Origin: Liolophura sinensis
Lineage: Eukaryota; Mollusca; Polyplacophora; Chitonida; Chitonidae
NCBI RefSeq assembly: GCF_032854445.1
Contig: NC_088306.1
Span: forward strand, 11,837,386-11,901,385
Length of the DNA stretch: 64,000 nucleotides
Direction of reading: 5' to 3'
Shown: one piece after another, positions 12,053 through 23,000 of the stretch
How positions within the stretch are numbered: the stretch's first letter is position 1
Layout of the letters: each line of letters starts with the position of its first letter
Notes under the pieces: model-generated
Told to the model about the DNA's origin: nothing
Seen by the model: the letters and a program-made list of their open reading frames with translations, nothing else
Database searches by the model: none
Translations under genes and position numbers: made by a program

Positions 12053-12553
12053 CTGAAATAAAATAAAAGAAAATCGTTATTTGAGTTGTCATATGATTTC
12101 TTCTTGTATTTTGTTTCGAATGCATCTTGGTATGGCTTCTTCAGAAGAACGGACGTTTTAACATTTGTTGATAGCAGAATTATGATACGCCCTATCATAA
12201 ACCCAGCCACGACGCAAACCTCGTGGTTGGGTGTAAGGGAGACGTGTAGCAGTGCTCATTCACAGCAGGAGAACGATGATGAATTCATTTGTCAGCGTAA
12301 ATAGTTAAAATTACGTGGAAAAAACCTTCACTTCTTCTTATTGATGGTCAATTCATCTTGGGTTCGAGTAAACAAAAGGCACCAATTAAAGTTACAAAAC
12401 GGTCCCAAGAGAACTTTCTAAGGACATACCATGGGCTAAAATGCTAACAGAGACAGAGCGGCTTTCAGTTCTCAAAGATGGCAGAAAGACTATAAGATCC
12501 ACATCTGGTCAGTATTTCCAGCCAGAATTCTATGCCCACGTTCAGTCACTTAC

Positions 12554-12715
12554 CGTGACACACTCGGAGTTGTAGAGTAGTCCGAGTCGAGAAACAGAGT
12601 TCCCGTCACATAGACCGAGGTGAGAGAAGAGATCTATAGGTGATTTCACCTCCACCACGCTCTCGTGGACGATTTCGCTAGCCTGGAAACTCTCTGGCCG
12701 TCTTTCTTAAGGTGG
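12554..12715 (-). pseudogene. Exon B, copy 1, with one-base deletion
   Basis: The splice sites match copy 2 (attacag acceptor, ACG|gtaagt donor), but one base is lost near 12696, about 20 bases into the exon. The rest (EIVHESVVEVKSPID onward) is intact in the shifted frame. Confidence 0.65.
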
Positions 12716-13329
12716 CTGTAATGACAGGTAAACGAAAGTCTAGGTTAAAAAAAAATCACAATGCCATGCAGAGATCTCTAACAAAATTCGCTTCCATTAT
12801 AGTTTTTAAAAAGTTCAATTCTACGTAGGGGCTCAATTTGTTATTTGTGTTTCATTAAGCTTTGTAAATCTGAAACATTATGGTCCACAGTCAACAAGGT
12901 TTAAACCGTGATCCCAATCCTGGTTAAACAACTGAAACATAATGTACTCAGTTGCAAGATTTATTAGATCACAATTCTGACCGAATTAGTAAACTGTGCA
13001 GAGTGACCACAATATATTTTTATTGCATCTATTGGCCTTTCACATCAGTCCGATTTCTCAGTAGTATTTAACGTTCTTTTTCAACAACTTTCATTTTTAC
13101 TTTTGGACCATATTTCATGCTCTGGCTGTATCGTGAGAAACACGTGGCCCCATTGCCTTTGTATGTTTCGTTGGATAATACGGAAACAAGATATCAACCA
13201 CAAAGAAGTGTTTCCCCGCCTCTTAGTAAGAAACATTTCAAGCCTAAAGTCATTCGGGTCCAGACTGTCTAGGGTATTGCTCCTTCCCGTTTTGCAAAGA
13301 CGATTTGCGGGCAAACTGGTACGTATTAC

Positions 13330-13455
13330 TTATTTATTTATTTATTTATTTATTTGATAGGTGTTTTACGCTGTACTCAAGAATATTTCACTTATACGAC
13401 GGCAGCCAGCATTATGGTGGGAGGAAACCGGGCAGACACCTGTGGAAAACCACGC
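13330..13455 (-). mobile_element. SINE-1, 5'-truncated (copy 1)
   Basis: Tail and core in minus orientation; the tRNA head is missing. Counterpart at 25390-25535. Confidence 0.8.
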
Positions 13456-13663
13456 ATGAGAAAAATCCGACTTGGGTCGGAGTTACCATTGTTAAGGAAA
13501 AGGTATACACCACTGAGTGATGGATAACTCGCTGTCTGAATATCATACCAGTTGAAAAAATGTCTTTATTTAAGGCAGCGAGTGCAAAATAATGTTTGGA
13601 TCAGTTATACGTCGTTTAGCAGCATACCGGTTTACACACTGGGGAAAGCTTAATGGTATGGGT

Positions 13664-13818
13664 CGTACGTGGGCAAGTCTGTCAGCAACCTGCGGATGGT
13701 TGTGTGTTTTCTCCTGGGCTGCGCCCGGTTTCCTCCCACCATAATGATGGCCGCCGTCATATAAGTGAAATATTCTTGAGTACAGCGTAAAACATAAATC
13801 AGATAAAGAAAATAAATT
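13664..13818 (+). mobile_element. SINE-1, 5'-truncated (copy 1)
   Basis: Starts within the unit at GTACGTGGGCAAGTCTG and runs through the core to an AATAAATT tail. Counterpart at 25756-25907. Confidence 0.85.
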
Positions 13819-14570
13819 AATGGGATGGGAGGAAACATGCCCCACGCATCGGGGTTGTCTCTGAGCTTGTTCAAATCAATTATGTTCAAATCAACGTCCG
13901 AATGTTTACTTGGACAGCTTTGACTTCACCGTTGATTACCTTAATTATCTTGTATATCTTGCAGCAAATCCTGGTAATGACACGTACTGACTATTAAAAT
14001 GACAATCATGGAAGTACGCATCATTTACCAAGAGGGAGCGGTGTAATATGATGTTGAATATGAGCTGATATATAATGTCATGTATTTGAAAAATCCAGTA
14101 TTTATTTTTCCAAGGGAAAAGTCCAACAGTTATGAGTAATAATCACATATTTGCGGCAGCTGCGGAAGAATTTTACATGTACTCCGGACTCATACATGCA
14201 ACATGCAATGATACAGTTTTGTATGCTTGGGTTGTACACCCAGTAGGCAAGCTGTCACGGCTCTTTGGGCAATTTCCGCTGACTTACGATCAAAAAGACA
14301 GAAAGAAATTGATATATACTTTACCTTATCTTCGTCTGTCTCCTGACCCACAGTGTTCTACATTTGTGATTTTGAATTAGGTGATGGAGATAGACTGAGG
14401 TAATAGTACGGCAGTTAAACAATTACAGAGGTGTTATATCATTTTGTTTTAATGTATCAAGTACGGTCCGCACACGTGATTGTGACGCTTGTGTAAATAT
14501 AAATCTTGACTCGTACTGTACGATTGGGTTCATTTGTTCAATAATGAAATTGAATTGTTGGTGAACAAAG

Positions 14571-14645
14571 AGAGATTCTGGTAAGCTGTGATTCTGGTAA
14601 GCTGTGATTCTGGTAAGCTTTGATTCTGATAGGCTGTGATTCAAA
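14571..14645 (+). repeat. 16-bp GATTCTGGTAAGCTGT minisatellite (copy 1)
   Basis: About four units, the last diverged. Counterpart at 26661-26735. Confidence 0.75.
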
Positions 14646-14751
14646 GCTGATACATTATTCAGAAAGTGTGATGTACGTCCACGAGGAAGATCAGCAAAGA
14701 TATACACAGTTTGACCGCTTTGCTTGGATTGTGAAAAATCTCGGTCCAATA

Positions 14752-14988
14752 CTTATTTATTTATTTCATTGGAGTTTTACGCCGTACTCAAGAATATTTC
14801 ACTTATACAATGGCGGCCAGCATTATGGTGGGTGGAAACCGGACACAGCCCGGGGGGAAACCCACGACCATCCGCAGGTTGCTGAAGACCTTTCCACGTA
14901 CGGCCGGAGAGGAAGCCAGCATGAGCGACCGCATTGGTGAGAGACTCCTGGGTCATTACGCTGCGCTAGCGCGCTAATCAACTGAGCC
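14752..14988 (-). mobile_element. SINE-1 with internal deletion (copy 1)
   Basis: The tail, core and A-box head are present, but the B-box segment between CCAGCATGAG and CGACCGCATTG is missing. The same deletion in copy 2 shows it predates the duplication. Confidence 0.9.
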
Positions 14989-15135
14989 TAATAATTTGGT
15001 ATTAGGAACGGATTAAGCTGCTATTAGGAGCGGATCAATCCATTATATGAACGAAAATGCATTCCGTCATCATTAACGGAAGACATGTTTGAGGATAGCT
15101 GTCTATACGTGTAAAATATAGCAATCAGGACTTAC

Positions 15136-15258
15136 CAATTCGCAGTCTTCGTAGATTTTCCACTGGCTGAAGGTCTGGATACATCTGCACATTCTCCAAG
15201 ATGAACGTAATGGCCGAACTTCCGGTAAAAATCAAAAGCCAAAATATCAAGTTGTTCC
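15136..15258 (-). pseudogene. Exon A, copy 1
   Basis: Acceptor tttttcag, donor TTG|gtaagt, 1+120+2 bases. The correct frame includes DFYRKFGHYVHLGE. The three substitutions relative to copy 2 are all synonymous in this frame and two or three change residues in the alternative frame. Confidence 0.7.
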
Positions 15259-15432
15259 CTGAAAAACATAAACCATAAAGTTCTAAATACACTTGCAAGA
15301 GTCTTACTAAAGATTGTGAAAACCTACGACAAGTTCCTGTACGTAAATTTGGAAAACTGCCGGCAGGAACAGAAAAGTTCTCTAAACGTTTGGTTATTTC
15401 CATTTATTAATGCTAATGTATATATTTGGACA

Positions 15433-15740
15433 GCGCCCTGTGGTGACTGAGAATTCGTCTCGTGTGCGGGAGAATCCGGGTTCAACACCGACTCAGGTCA
15501 CGGTATGGTCTTTAAAAGTCTTTGCGCTTCCCCGCTTAGCGCTCATGTAAAGGGAGATAGACCAGGCATTGGTCAGGCTGGTTATTGTTACTGACATATT
15601 GTTACTGAGTGATGCGTCATAGCGATAGTGTCTTAACACATAAATAGGTCGGTAATGGGACTGATTTACCACAAGAAAACACCTTCTTGATGTGACTGAA
15701 CAAATGTTGGAAGTATGAGTCAAGCCAAAAAAAAAAAAAA
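15433..15740 (+). mobile_element. tRNA-headed SINE with oligo-A end (copy 1)
   Basis: The head is tRNA-like (B-box-like GGGTTCAACACC). The 3' part (CTGAACAAATGTTGGAAGTA) resembles the SINE-2/3 tail, and an A tract follows. Different family from SINE-1. Confidence 0.55.
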
Positions 15741-16628
15741 ATCATTTATTTGCTTGGTGACTTAACGCCGCGCAATTCCAAGTTTTATGTACGCTGTAAG
15801 GGTGCAGAGAGCAAACCGGTCAGATACCGGAAGTGATCCCGCACCTTGGAGAGTGGGTCTATGTTTTTTATAAAGTGTTTTGGGGTGTTATTGTGGCCAT
15901 TGAACCGGATATGTACATGCCTTTAAGTTGACGTTCTTAGGGTTCTGTGGAGCTATATAAACATAAGCATATGTGATTACTACGCCGTGGTGAAGTTTCT
16001 GTCTTGGCAACTACATGTATAGGCATGTACATTGTATGGAAAATAGCCCTTGTTTTGACCATGTATTCACATATTTACACACTGATATCACTTAGTTCAT
16101 ATAAGTTTCCGTGCGGCCAGGATGTAATTCCGTTCCTGTTTGAATTAATTTCACAGCCCACCACTATCTTGGAATCCCATTGGTTGATATGATCGAGCAG
16201 ACAAGCCATTAGCCACGTAAGAAGACGTAGGAACACCCATCACTAAAGGTCATGGCTGACAGATAATAATTGCGTAACACTGTATCTCCCTCAAGGGCAA
16301 CGTTTGTGGTGTAGAGCCATCAGGCAACAACTCGAGCTTAATTTGTTTTAACCACCAATTCCCGCTAATTTGAATCACTGAATTTAACCGAAAGACGGAG
16401 ACACTCTATTTAAAATGGCCATCCAGAAAGTAAAAAAAAAAAAAACAAAAAAAGCTTGAAATTCTGTCCCATAGTCAGAGTTTTGTCCACAGGGAGAGAC
16501 AGAGAGGAGGGGAGGGGGGGTCTTTCACCTTTATCTTATTGCAAATAGGATTTGACGTTGGAGAAATATGGCCCATATATGCTTATACCAAGACTTACAC
16601 GATTAGGCCAATTTCCTCTACATCGAGG

Positions 16629-16765
16629 GGACAACCGCAACCTCCATGGACAACCGCAACCTCCATGGCCTACAACAACTTCCATGGTCAACCGCAACCT
16701 CCATGGCCTACAACAACTTCCACAGCCAACCGCAACCTTCACGGCCTACCACAACCTCCACGATA
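16629..16765 (+). repeat. 18/36-bp CAACCGCAACCTCCATGG minisatellite (copy 1)
   Basis: About seven alternating units. Copy 2 (about 28703-28815) has fewer units, so the array length changed after duplication. Confidence 0.85.
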
Positions 16766-16989
16766 TTATTGATGGAGTACAATTTCCAAGAGCAATTGTT
16801 CGTACGGTCAAGTTACAAATCTGACGTAGTTGCTCGACCTCATAATGTTGAAGTGAAATTTTACACGGTAATTCAAGCATTACAAGTGTGGCTATTGTGT
16901 AATGAAATTCGCAATAACAAAGTATTCTTGTTTCAATTTAAGGCTTTTCTAATCTTCAGTTTATATCTCCCGGTTTTCTCGTCCTGAAT

Positions 16990-18615
16990 GTAGGTAATCC
17001 TACACACATAAATGTGATGATTTAAAAGTTATGTGAACATTATTAATTTCATTAAAGTTCGTCTCCATGAGAGGCACACTAATGAAGAAGTGTCAGTAAA
17101 TTAAACTTGTCCGAAATGTCGATGAATGGATAGAAGCTGTCATAAAATAATGCTCTTTTTCCGTCAATGGGCAAGGTAAATAGCTTTATAGAATGCAGGA
17201 AGTAATGGAAAAGGACGGAAAACGACGAAAAATATCTTCACTGTTTAGAAAAACTTGTACGGCATTCTCGCTCACCATCAGAGTGCGGCAGGTATTTTTA
17301 CCTTCATGTGGTGTCTATATATTGCTCATGCAAGCTGGGCTATTGAAGAATATCGGTTCGAAGTAAACATGGTTTTAGTGCCTTTGGGAAATGAGTCGGT
17401 TATATATATATAGATTAACCCTCTTAGCCAAAGGATTTCGTTAATTTTCCATTCATGACCAAGCTAATTACAAGCTGGATTAACATTGTTCATTAAAGAA
17501 ATATTGTATTCAGGTCAAAAACACCATTCCATGCCAACAACAACACTTTAGTCGTATATACAAAATACTGTCACCAATTAATCCCTTATGCAGCGGATTA
17601 AATCACGCTAAACAGGCTTAGTAGTTCAGGGGATAGTCCGGAATGTAAACAATTCGGTCAAATGGATTAATGGAACCCGTCCTGTATTGTTTTGTTTTAT
17701 CTTACCATTAACTGGAACACGAGGGCTACATCTGAATGTTTATGCCCCCGTGCAATGTAGTAATGTTTTGATCTGATTTATATAGAGGTCAAAACACACA
17801 TATTTACAAACAATTCCTTTGAGTATTAAGTTCAACACAACTCAAATACATCAAATATGGTATTATGTGTGGAGCACAAAGATTTAAATGAGTGTAACAG
17901 CATCTGTGAAGTTGTAAAGCGGGTAGCAGCACCAGTTTTGTGTATCGACATCGGCACGATGTGGGTGAACGTTGACGAAGTGACGAAAATGGCTATAATC
18001 ACTCCTTCCGAACTGTAGAGCCTACAAACATATACAAGCGAGGTCAGAGTCCCTGTCGCCTCTACTATCCACGGGTTTATTATGTTGTATCAGAGGCTAT
18101 AGAGGATATCATTCCCACCCGAGACTCACATACATATAACTGTGTTATATTAGTCCCGGCTACCACCATAGAGTCCGCATAGAGGGTTATTTAAAGGGAA
18201 AAAATGAATCATACATCACGCAGATGAAAGACCATTAAACACTGTCTAGGAAAATAGTTTGATTCATTTCTTTTAGATTTTTCCAAACCGAATAAAATGC
18301 TTTTATTGTATGTGTCGGATCCTATGGTGGTCTCTTGGGGCCGAAAGGGTATCTCTGACTCCACATACATAGTGCTGACTTAAAATATTAAAATACAAGT
18401 AGTTCGTTTTAAGGCCCATTTGACACCACTATGTATGCGCATACGTTTTGAATGATACCAAGCTTAGAGTGAAAATCTGCATATCTTTCCTGTCAAAACT
18501 TGTCAAAAGTTTTGTGTGGTATTAAATAATATAATTATATGGTTACTAGATTTATTCTGTATTGGAGCATTGATACCGTAATTCATTACTTCACAAATTT
18601 CTATAACTTTTGCCC
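16990..18615. other. No gene seen (5' part of unit, copy 1)
   Basis: Intron-like or intergenic AT-rich sequence, matched by 29040-30708. No exon fits the phase between the signal exon and exon A. Confidence 0.4.
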
Positions 18616-18741
18616 TAAAACAGGACTCCGTGTGGAAAAGTCAAAACTTTGTCAAGGATTTTTTTTCCTTTTGATTGAATATTGGAATTTTACTTCCCAG
18701 GCAATTTCTGTTGACGTGAAGGAGGCACAAGCAGTTAAATT

Positions 18742-18868
18742 GTATTTATATATTTATCTGAGTGGTGTTTTACGCCGTACGACCATAGACAGTTTTGCTA
18801 GCAGAACTTCCACACATGTATGACCGGAGAAGCCAGCATGAACTGGACTTGAACTCACATCACTGGGT
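18742..18868 (-). mobile_element. SINE-1 remnant (copy 2)
   Basis: Duplicate of the remnant at 6690-6816, so it predates the 12-kb duplication. Confidence 0.7.
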
Positions 18869-19629
18869 GAATGCTGTACAAAATTAAGAATATAGAAGAC
18901 TGCAGCATGGAGAGTAAAACCAGAGCATGGCAAATGTTCACACTTAATGGGTAAAGTATGAAATTAAGCGTTTAAGCATCAAAGGAAATTTCTGATGACA
19001 CTCGACACACATGCAACTGAAAGTTTTTCCTTCAGACAAGTCCAGTTTGCGTGTCTATCAACTGTGTTCATCTCACATTGTAAGTTGTACGAGGTTATCA
19101 GATGAAGCATTTCTTTGGAAAGTCTTTTAATATAAAAAAAGTTCAACATAATGAAGGTAATAAAAATGGTTCGATATAGCAAATATTCAACAAGAAACTT
19201 ATAGTTAACTTAATAGCATTTGATCATGCCTCAAGTTAACCATACCTAGAACATGTTGCATACCAACATCTAATTAAAATTAGAAAGTTATACAGAGAGG
19301 ACAGATTTCCAAAACAACCCTATTATCAGTTATACTACCAGTAAAATTAACAAAGGTAAATCTTACAACAAAGTCTTAAAGATATTTATTTAACCTACAA
19401 AAAGCTCTTCATAAGAAATTCGCCATACCATGGCATCCAAACCTCATTTCCATATGATTTGAAATAAACCTATATGGTTTTGAATGTTGGCCCTGTAAAG
19501 ATCCGCAAAACATTTTGGGACATTTTTTGGATTCCAGACAATTAAAGGCTTCATTAATTTTGCAATTAGAATTTCAGTCTCCAGGTTTTCAGATTTAACG
19601 TATATGTCATCCCTAAGAGCTAGGCCCCC

Positions 19630-20034
19630 TTACTCCTTCACTTTCCGTCTCTGTTGGCGTCTCTGCTTGCGTCTCTTCTGGTTTCTGTCTATTCTCTTAT
19701 GTCTTCGACCGTCTTTCTTTTTCCCTCTTAACTTGCGGTTCTTTCTCCGTGACCATTTCCTGCGCCATTGACCTTGGATTGACCTTGACCTGCCGATAAC
19801 AGGGTCGGCTCCCATACCGAAGAGAACTTTATTCACAGCTCTGTCCATTTTATGTTCGTTTATCACACACATCTTCTGACACTTTTCTGTCAGATTTGTC
19901 TTCTCTTCTGTTGACATCTGGTACCACGCAGCCCGTGACGTGTGAACGTTTTTGGCAATAGTGCGCTCAAGTCTCGCCATGCGGCGTGATAATCGCCTAC
20001 AGTATTTCGAGGATAGCATTGTGCCAACACATTT
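19630..20034 (-). CDS. Exon F, terminal, copy 2
   Basis: 134 codons then TAA. Four Cys fall in the first half (KCVG, KYCRR, KCQKMC), and the C-terminal tail is of the RRKQRRQQRRKVKE type. The Met at 20061 is intronic and is not the start. Confidence 0.75.
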   Translation of the reverse strand, partial: KCVGTMLSSKYCRRLSRRMARLERTIAKNVHTSRAAWYQMSTEEKTNLTEKCQKMCVINEHKMDRAVNKVLFGMGADPVIGRSRSIQGQWRRKWSRRKNRKLRGKKKDGRRHKRIDRNQKRRKQRRQQRRKVKE

Positions 20035-23000
20035 CTGTGAGAAAACAAAAGATGAAATCAATAATTTTCAATGAAAAAAATATCGATTGTATATTTTGAT
20101 TTCAACAAGTTGAGAATGAGGCTGGGTAACTAAACTGTCGAATGGGCAAAATGAGATTCTACGAGACTACGTGATACTCACCGCCTCCTTCACTTTTTCT
20201 CCTATCCTCATTACGTGATTCAGTTGTATTTCGCACAGGGTGACATTTTTCCATAACATCGTCTTCTTAGAGGCTCGATCCATCGCGGCTGAAATATAAA
20301 AATAAACTGTGGTCGTTGTAAGTATTTTACTAGTATATGATAGTTTTCACATATAGTTGCGTTTTTCTAGAGCATATAGCGTTAACCTTAGAGGCTCGAT
20401 CTGTTAATTCTAGGAGAAAGTGCAAATGTAATTTTACGCCATACTCAAGAATATTTCAAGTAAAAGATGTACAACTCAGAGGTAGCTAATCCATCTCTCC
20501 AACAAGCTATCAAAAAAGAAAACAACTTATGATAACGACAGCCGTCTAAGGGTTCTACACCATTGATGTCTAATAAATTGCAATTAACATCACAACATCA
20601 CATTGCTTTAACCTAATTCTACTGAAGCCATGGTGCTGAAGCCGGGGTGGGTGTGGGGGGGGGGGAGGTCTGGGGTGGTATAATGTGCTAGTATGTTTAA
20701 AGCATTTACATGAACTTCTGGAATAAAATGCTTAGATAAATTGGCAAACAGTTGCGTTTCATCGGTTACGTTGATCATTTGCAAAATTATCATGCACAGT
20801 CGTAGCTGCTCAGAGTTTACCCTCTGTGCTGTAAGTCTTTTATTATTGTTTACTTTACCCACCCGGGGCGTCTCCTGTAAATGGCCACATGACATAGTTC
20901 ATGTAGTAAGGATCCATGGCCAGCTTAGACAGTACCCTCTGTCTGACCTCTTCCATTTCACTTTGCTCTGACTTCACCCTCTCTACAGAACCCGCGGCCA
21001 GGGCCTGGGGGAAATTCCAGCTGCGGTACTCTCGATCTGCTGTCGATAAGCGGATTATCTGCAACAGAAAAACGCGGAAAATTATGGGATTAAATGTTCA
21101 GTAAAGACAGAAGATTTGACAGGGAAAATGACTGAATGGTTAAATAAGTAATAAAGGTGGATATTTTGGATGGAAAAGCGCAACGAACTGATCCAATCAT
21201 TAAATGAGTATCAAAGACAGATGATTGAACAGGAAAAATGCGGGAAAGGATTTTGAATGGTTAAATGGGTAATATACAGGGACGAGCGGGAAATGATCGA
21301 ATAAAGTCGGGAAATGATCAAATGGTTAAATGATAAAGGCGGATGATTTGAATGGGAATTGTGGGAAATGAGCGAATGGTTGAAGGAGTAATAAATGCAG
21401 ATGATTGGTAAGCAAAGCGGGGGGAAATGATCAAATGGTTACATGTGTAATAAAAGCGGATGATTTCAAAGTAATGAGAACAGCGGACATGATCGCATAA
21501 AGTACTGGAAATAATCTATTGGTTAAATGATAAATATATAGGCGGAAGGAATAAAAGGAAAAGATCGGGAAATGATCAAATGGAGTAATCAAAGAAGATT
21601 ATTCGAAATGGAATGCGCCGGAAATGATCCAACAGAATATGAGTGGTGTAAATGGGAAAGAGGGATTCGCGAGGGAAAACGAAAGAAAATGACTCGATAG
21701 AAGCAGATGTTCTTTCCCTCATGCTTTTGGTGAAGATTCAAACAAACCTGAAGGCTTATTTGCCCATTACCCTGTTAGCAACAAAACCATTGAAATCTCG
21801 GATACGCGGAACTAGTCTGTAGACAGTAAAACGGTTTGACCATGTCTAGTGATTGGTGAAAGCGGCTTGTTTTGATTGGGTTAGGGTGAAAAGAGTTCAT
21901 ATTTCTAAAGGTCAGACTGTAATCTCTTGGTAGTTATTTTATGGAAACCCGAAACGCCCGATGGGTGCTTATATGTCTGGTCATTCGGAATAACCAACAC
22001 GGTTCTAACTACAGCTGAGAGATAGACTCGCACATCTTAAACGAGATTTTGGCTTCTCGATCCTAGGCAGAAAGATGTTTGAGAGTTCAAATCGCAGTCA
22101 TGTCGATGGGCTTATACTTTCTTATCTCCCTACGTGATATTTTATTCAGTGTATGTGTAGAATCGTTATCCCCGTTGATTTTTTTTCATGCAATGCTATT
22201 ACAAATGATCAAATATTACATCTTAAATTATGTAATACGAAATATGTGCTATACCTGAAACTTTTGTCTGCGCAATCTTTCATTTTTGTATATTATTTTT
22301 GACTAGTGTATTTAATCGGATTTGAATCAGATAAATCAGTTACAAGGAGACAATTTTAAAGTACTCATCTATCGTGACCAAAAGTCAGGTACCTGAAAGC
22401 ACCTGTTGCGTAATTTCAACAGTGCGTTTTCTTATTTAATCTTAGTTTAACATCTGTGTTACATACCACACTACCCCTAAGGTCGCGATTACATATACTT
22501 TTATGGAATATCTGTATACCACCCATATATACAAGTGACTGGTTGATTTAATTAGCCATGCAATAATAAATATATACATTAGATTTTAGGACATCGACAA
22601 AATACAGATAACAATAAAGTCTAGAAAGATATAATACATGGTGGAAATAAACCTCAGGTTGAGATTGTTCTATCCCATGTATCAGTAATAACAGTATTGG
22701 CGGTGTGAGGCTGACATTTTAGTTTGTGTCTAAATATTTTTTTCCCTAAATATATATGTATTTATTGTGTCTCAACTATACCTTAACTGTGTAATGTTAG
22801 ACTGAAGATTGCAGCATAGAAAGTAGAAAAGATTTTAATAAAGACTGAAAGTGCGATTTAGAAGAAACTGATCTTAGTGTTAATTGAAGTTTATTTCATT
22901 CTCTCAGACCGGAAGTTCTGAATAAATAATATGATAGATTTGTTTTATACAATGGTTTGAGGAAGGCTGGATGTCTATCTCACGTGTGATACGGATTTAA

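Larger units (their letters stand above)
7570..15258 (-). pseudogene. Duplicated secreted-protein gene, copy 1: lacks first exon, frameshifted
   Basis: Six minus-strand exons match the intact gene in copy 2: A 15136-15258, B 12554-12715, C 11738-12052, D 8804-8999, E 8122-8228, F 7570-7974. Splice sites and phases are kept. Two defects are visible. First, no counterpart of the signal-peptide exon (31903-31958 for copy 2) lies in or next to this copy, because the duplication ended before it. Second, exon B is 162 bp rather than 163; a base is missing near 12696 (plus strand CTCTGGCCG against CTCTGTGCCG in copy 2), which breaks the frame. I infer a pseudogene, although an unseen promoter or an assembly error could change that. 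Exons C-F remain open and nearly identical to copy 2. Confidence 0.7.
6564..18615. repeat. Tandem segmental duplication, copy 1 (~12.05 kb)
   Basis: This block matches 18616-30708 throughout in the same orientation, at an offset of about 12,052 to 12,090 bp that drifts with small indels. The left boundary lies at TTAAAAG|AGGACTCC. It carries exons A-F of a minus-strand gene, a LINE RT fragment, SINEs and minisatellites, all repeated in copy 2. Confidence 0.95.

Noticed and set aside
15125-15403. 92-residue frame over exon A in the other phase
   Set aside because: Substitutions between the copies are non-synonymous in this frame and it extends through splice sites.
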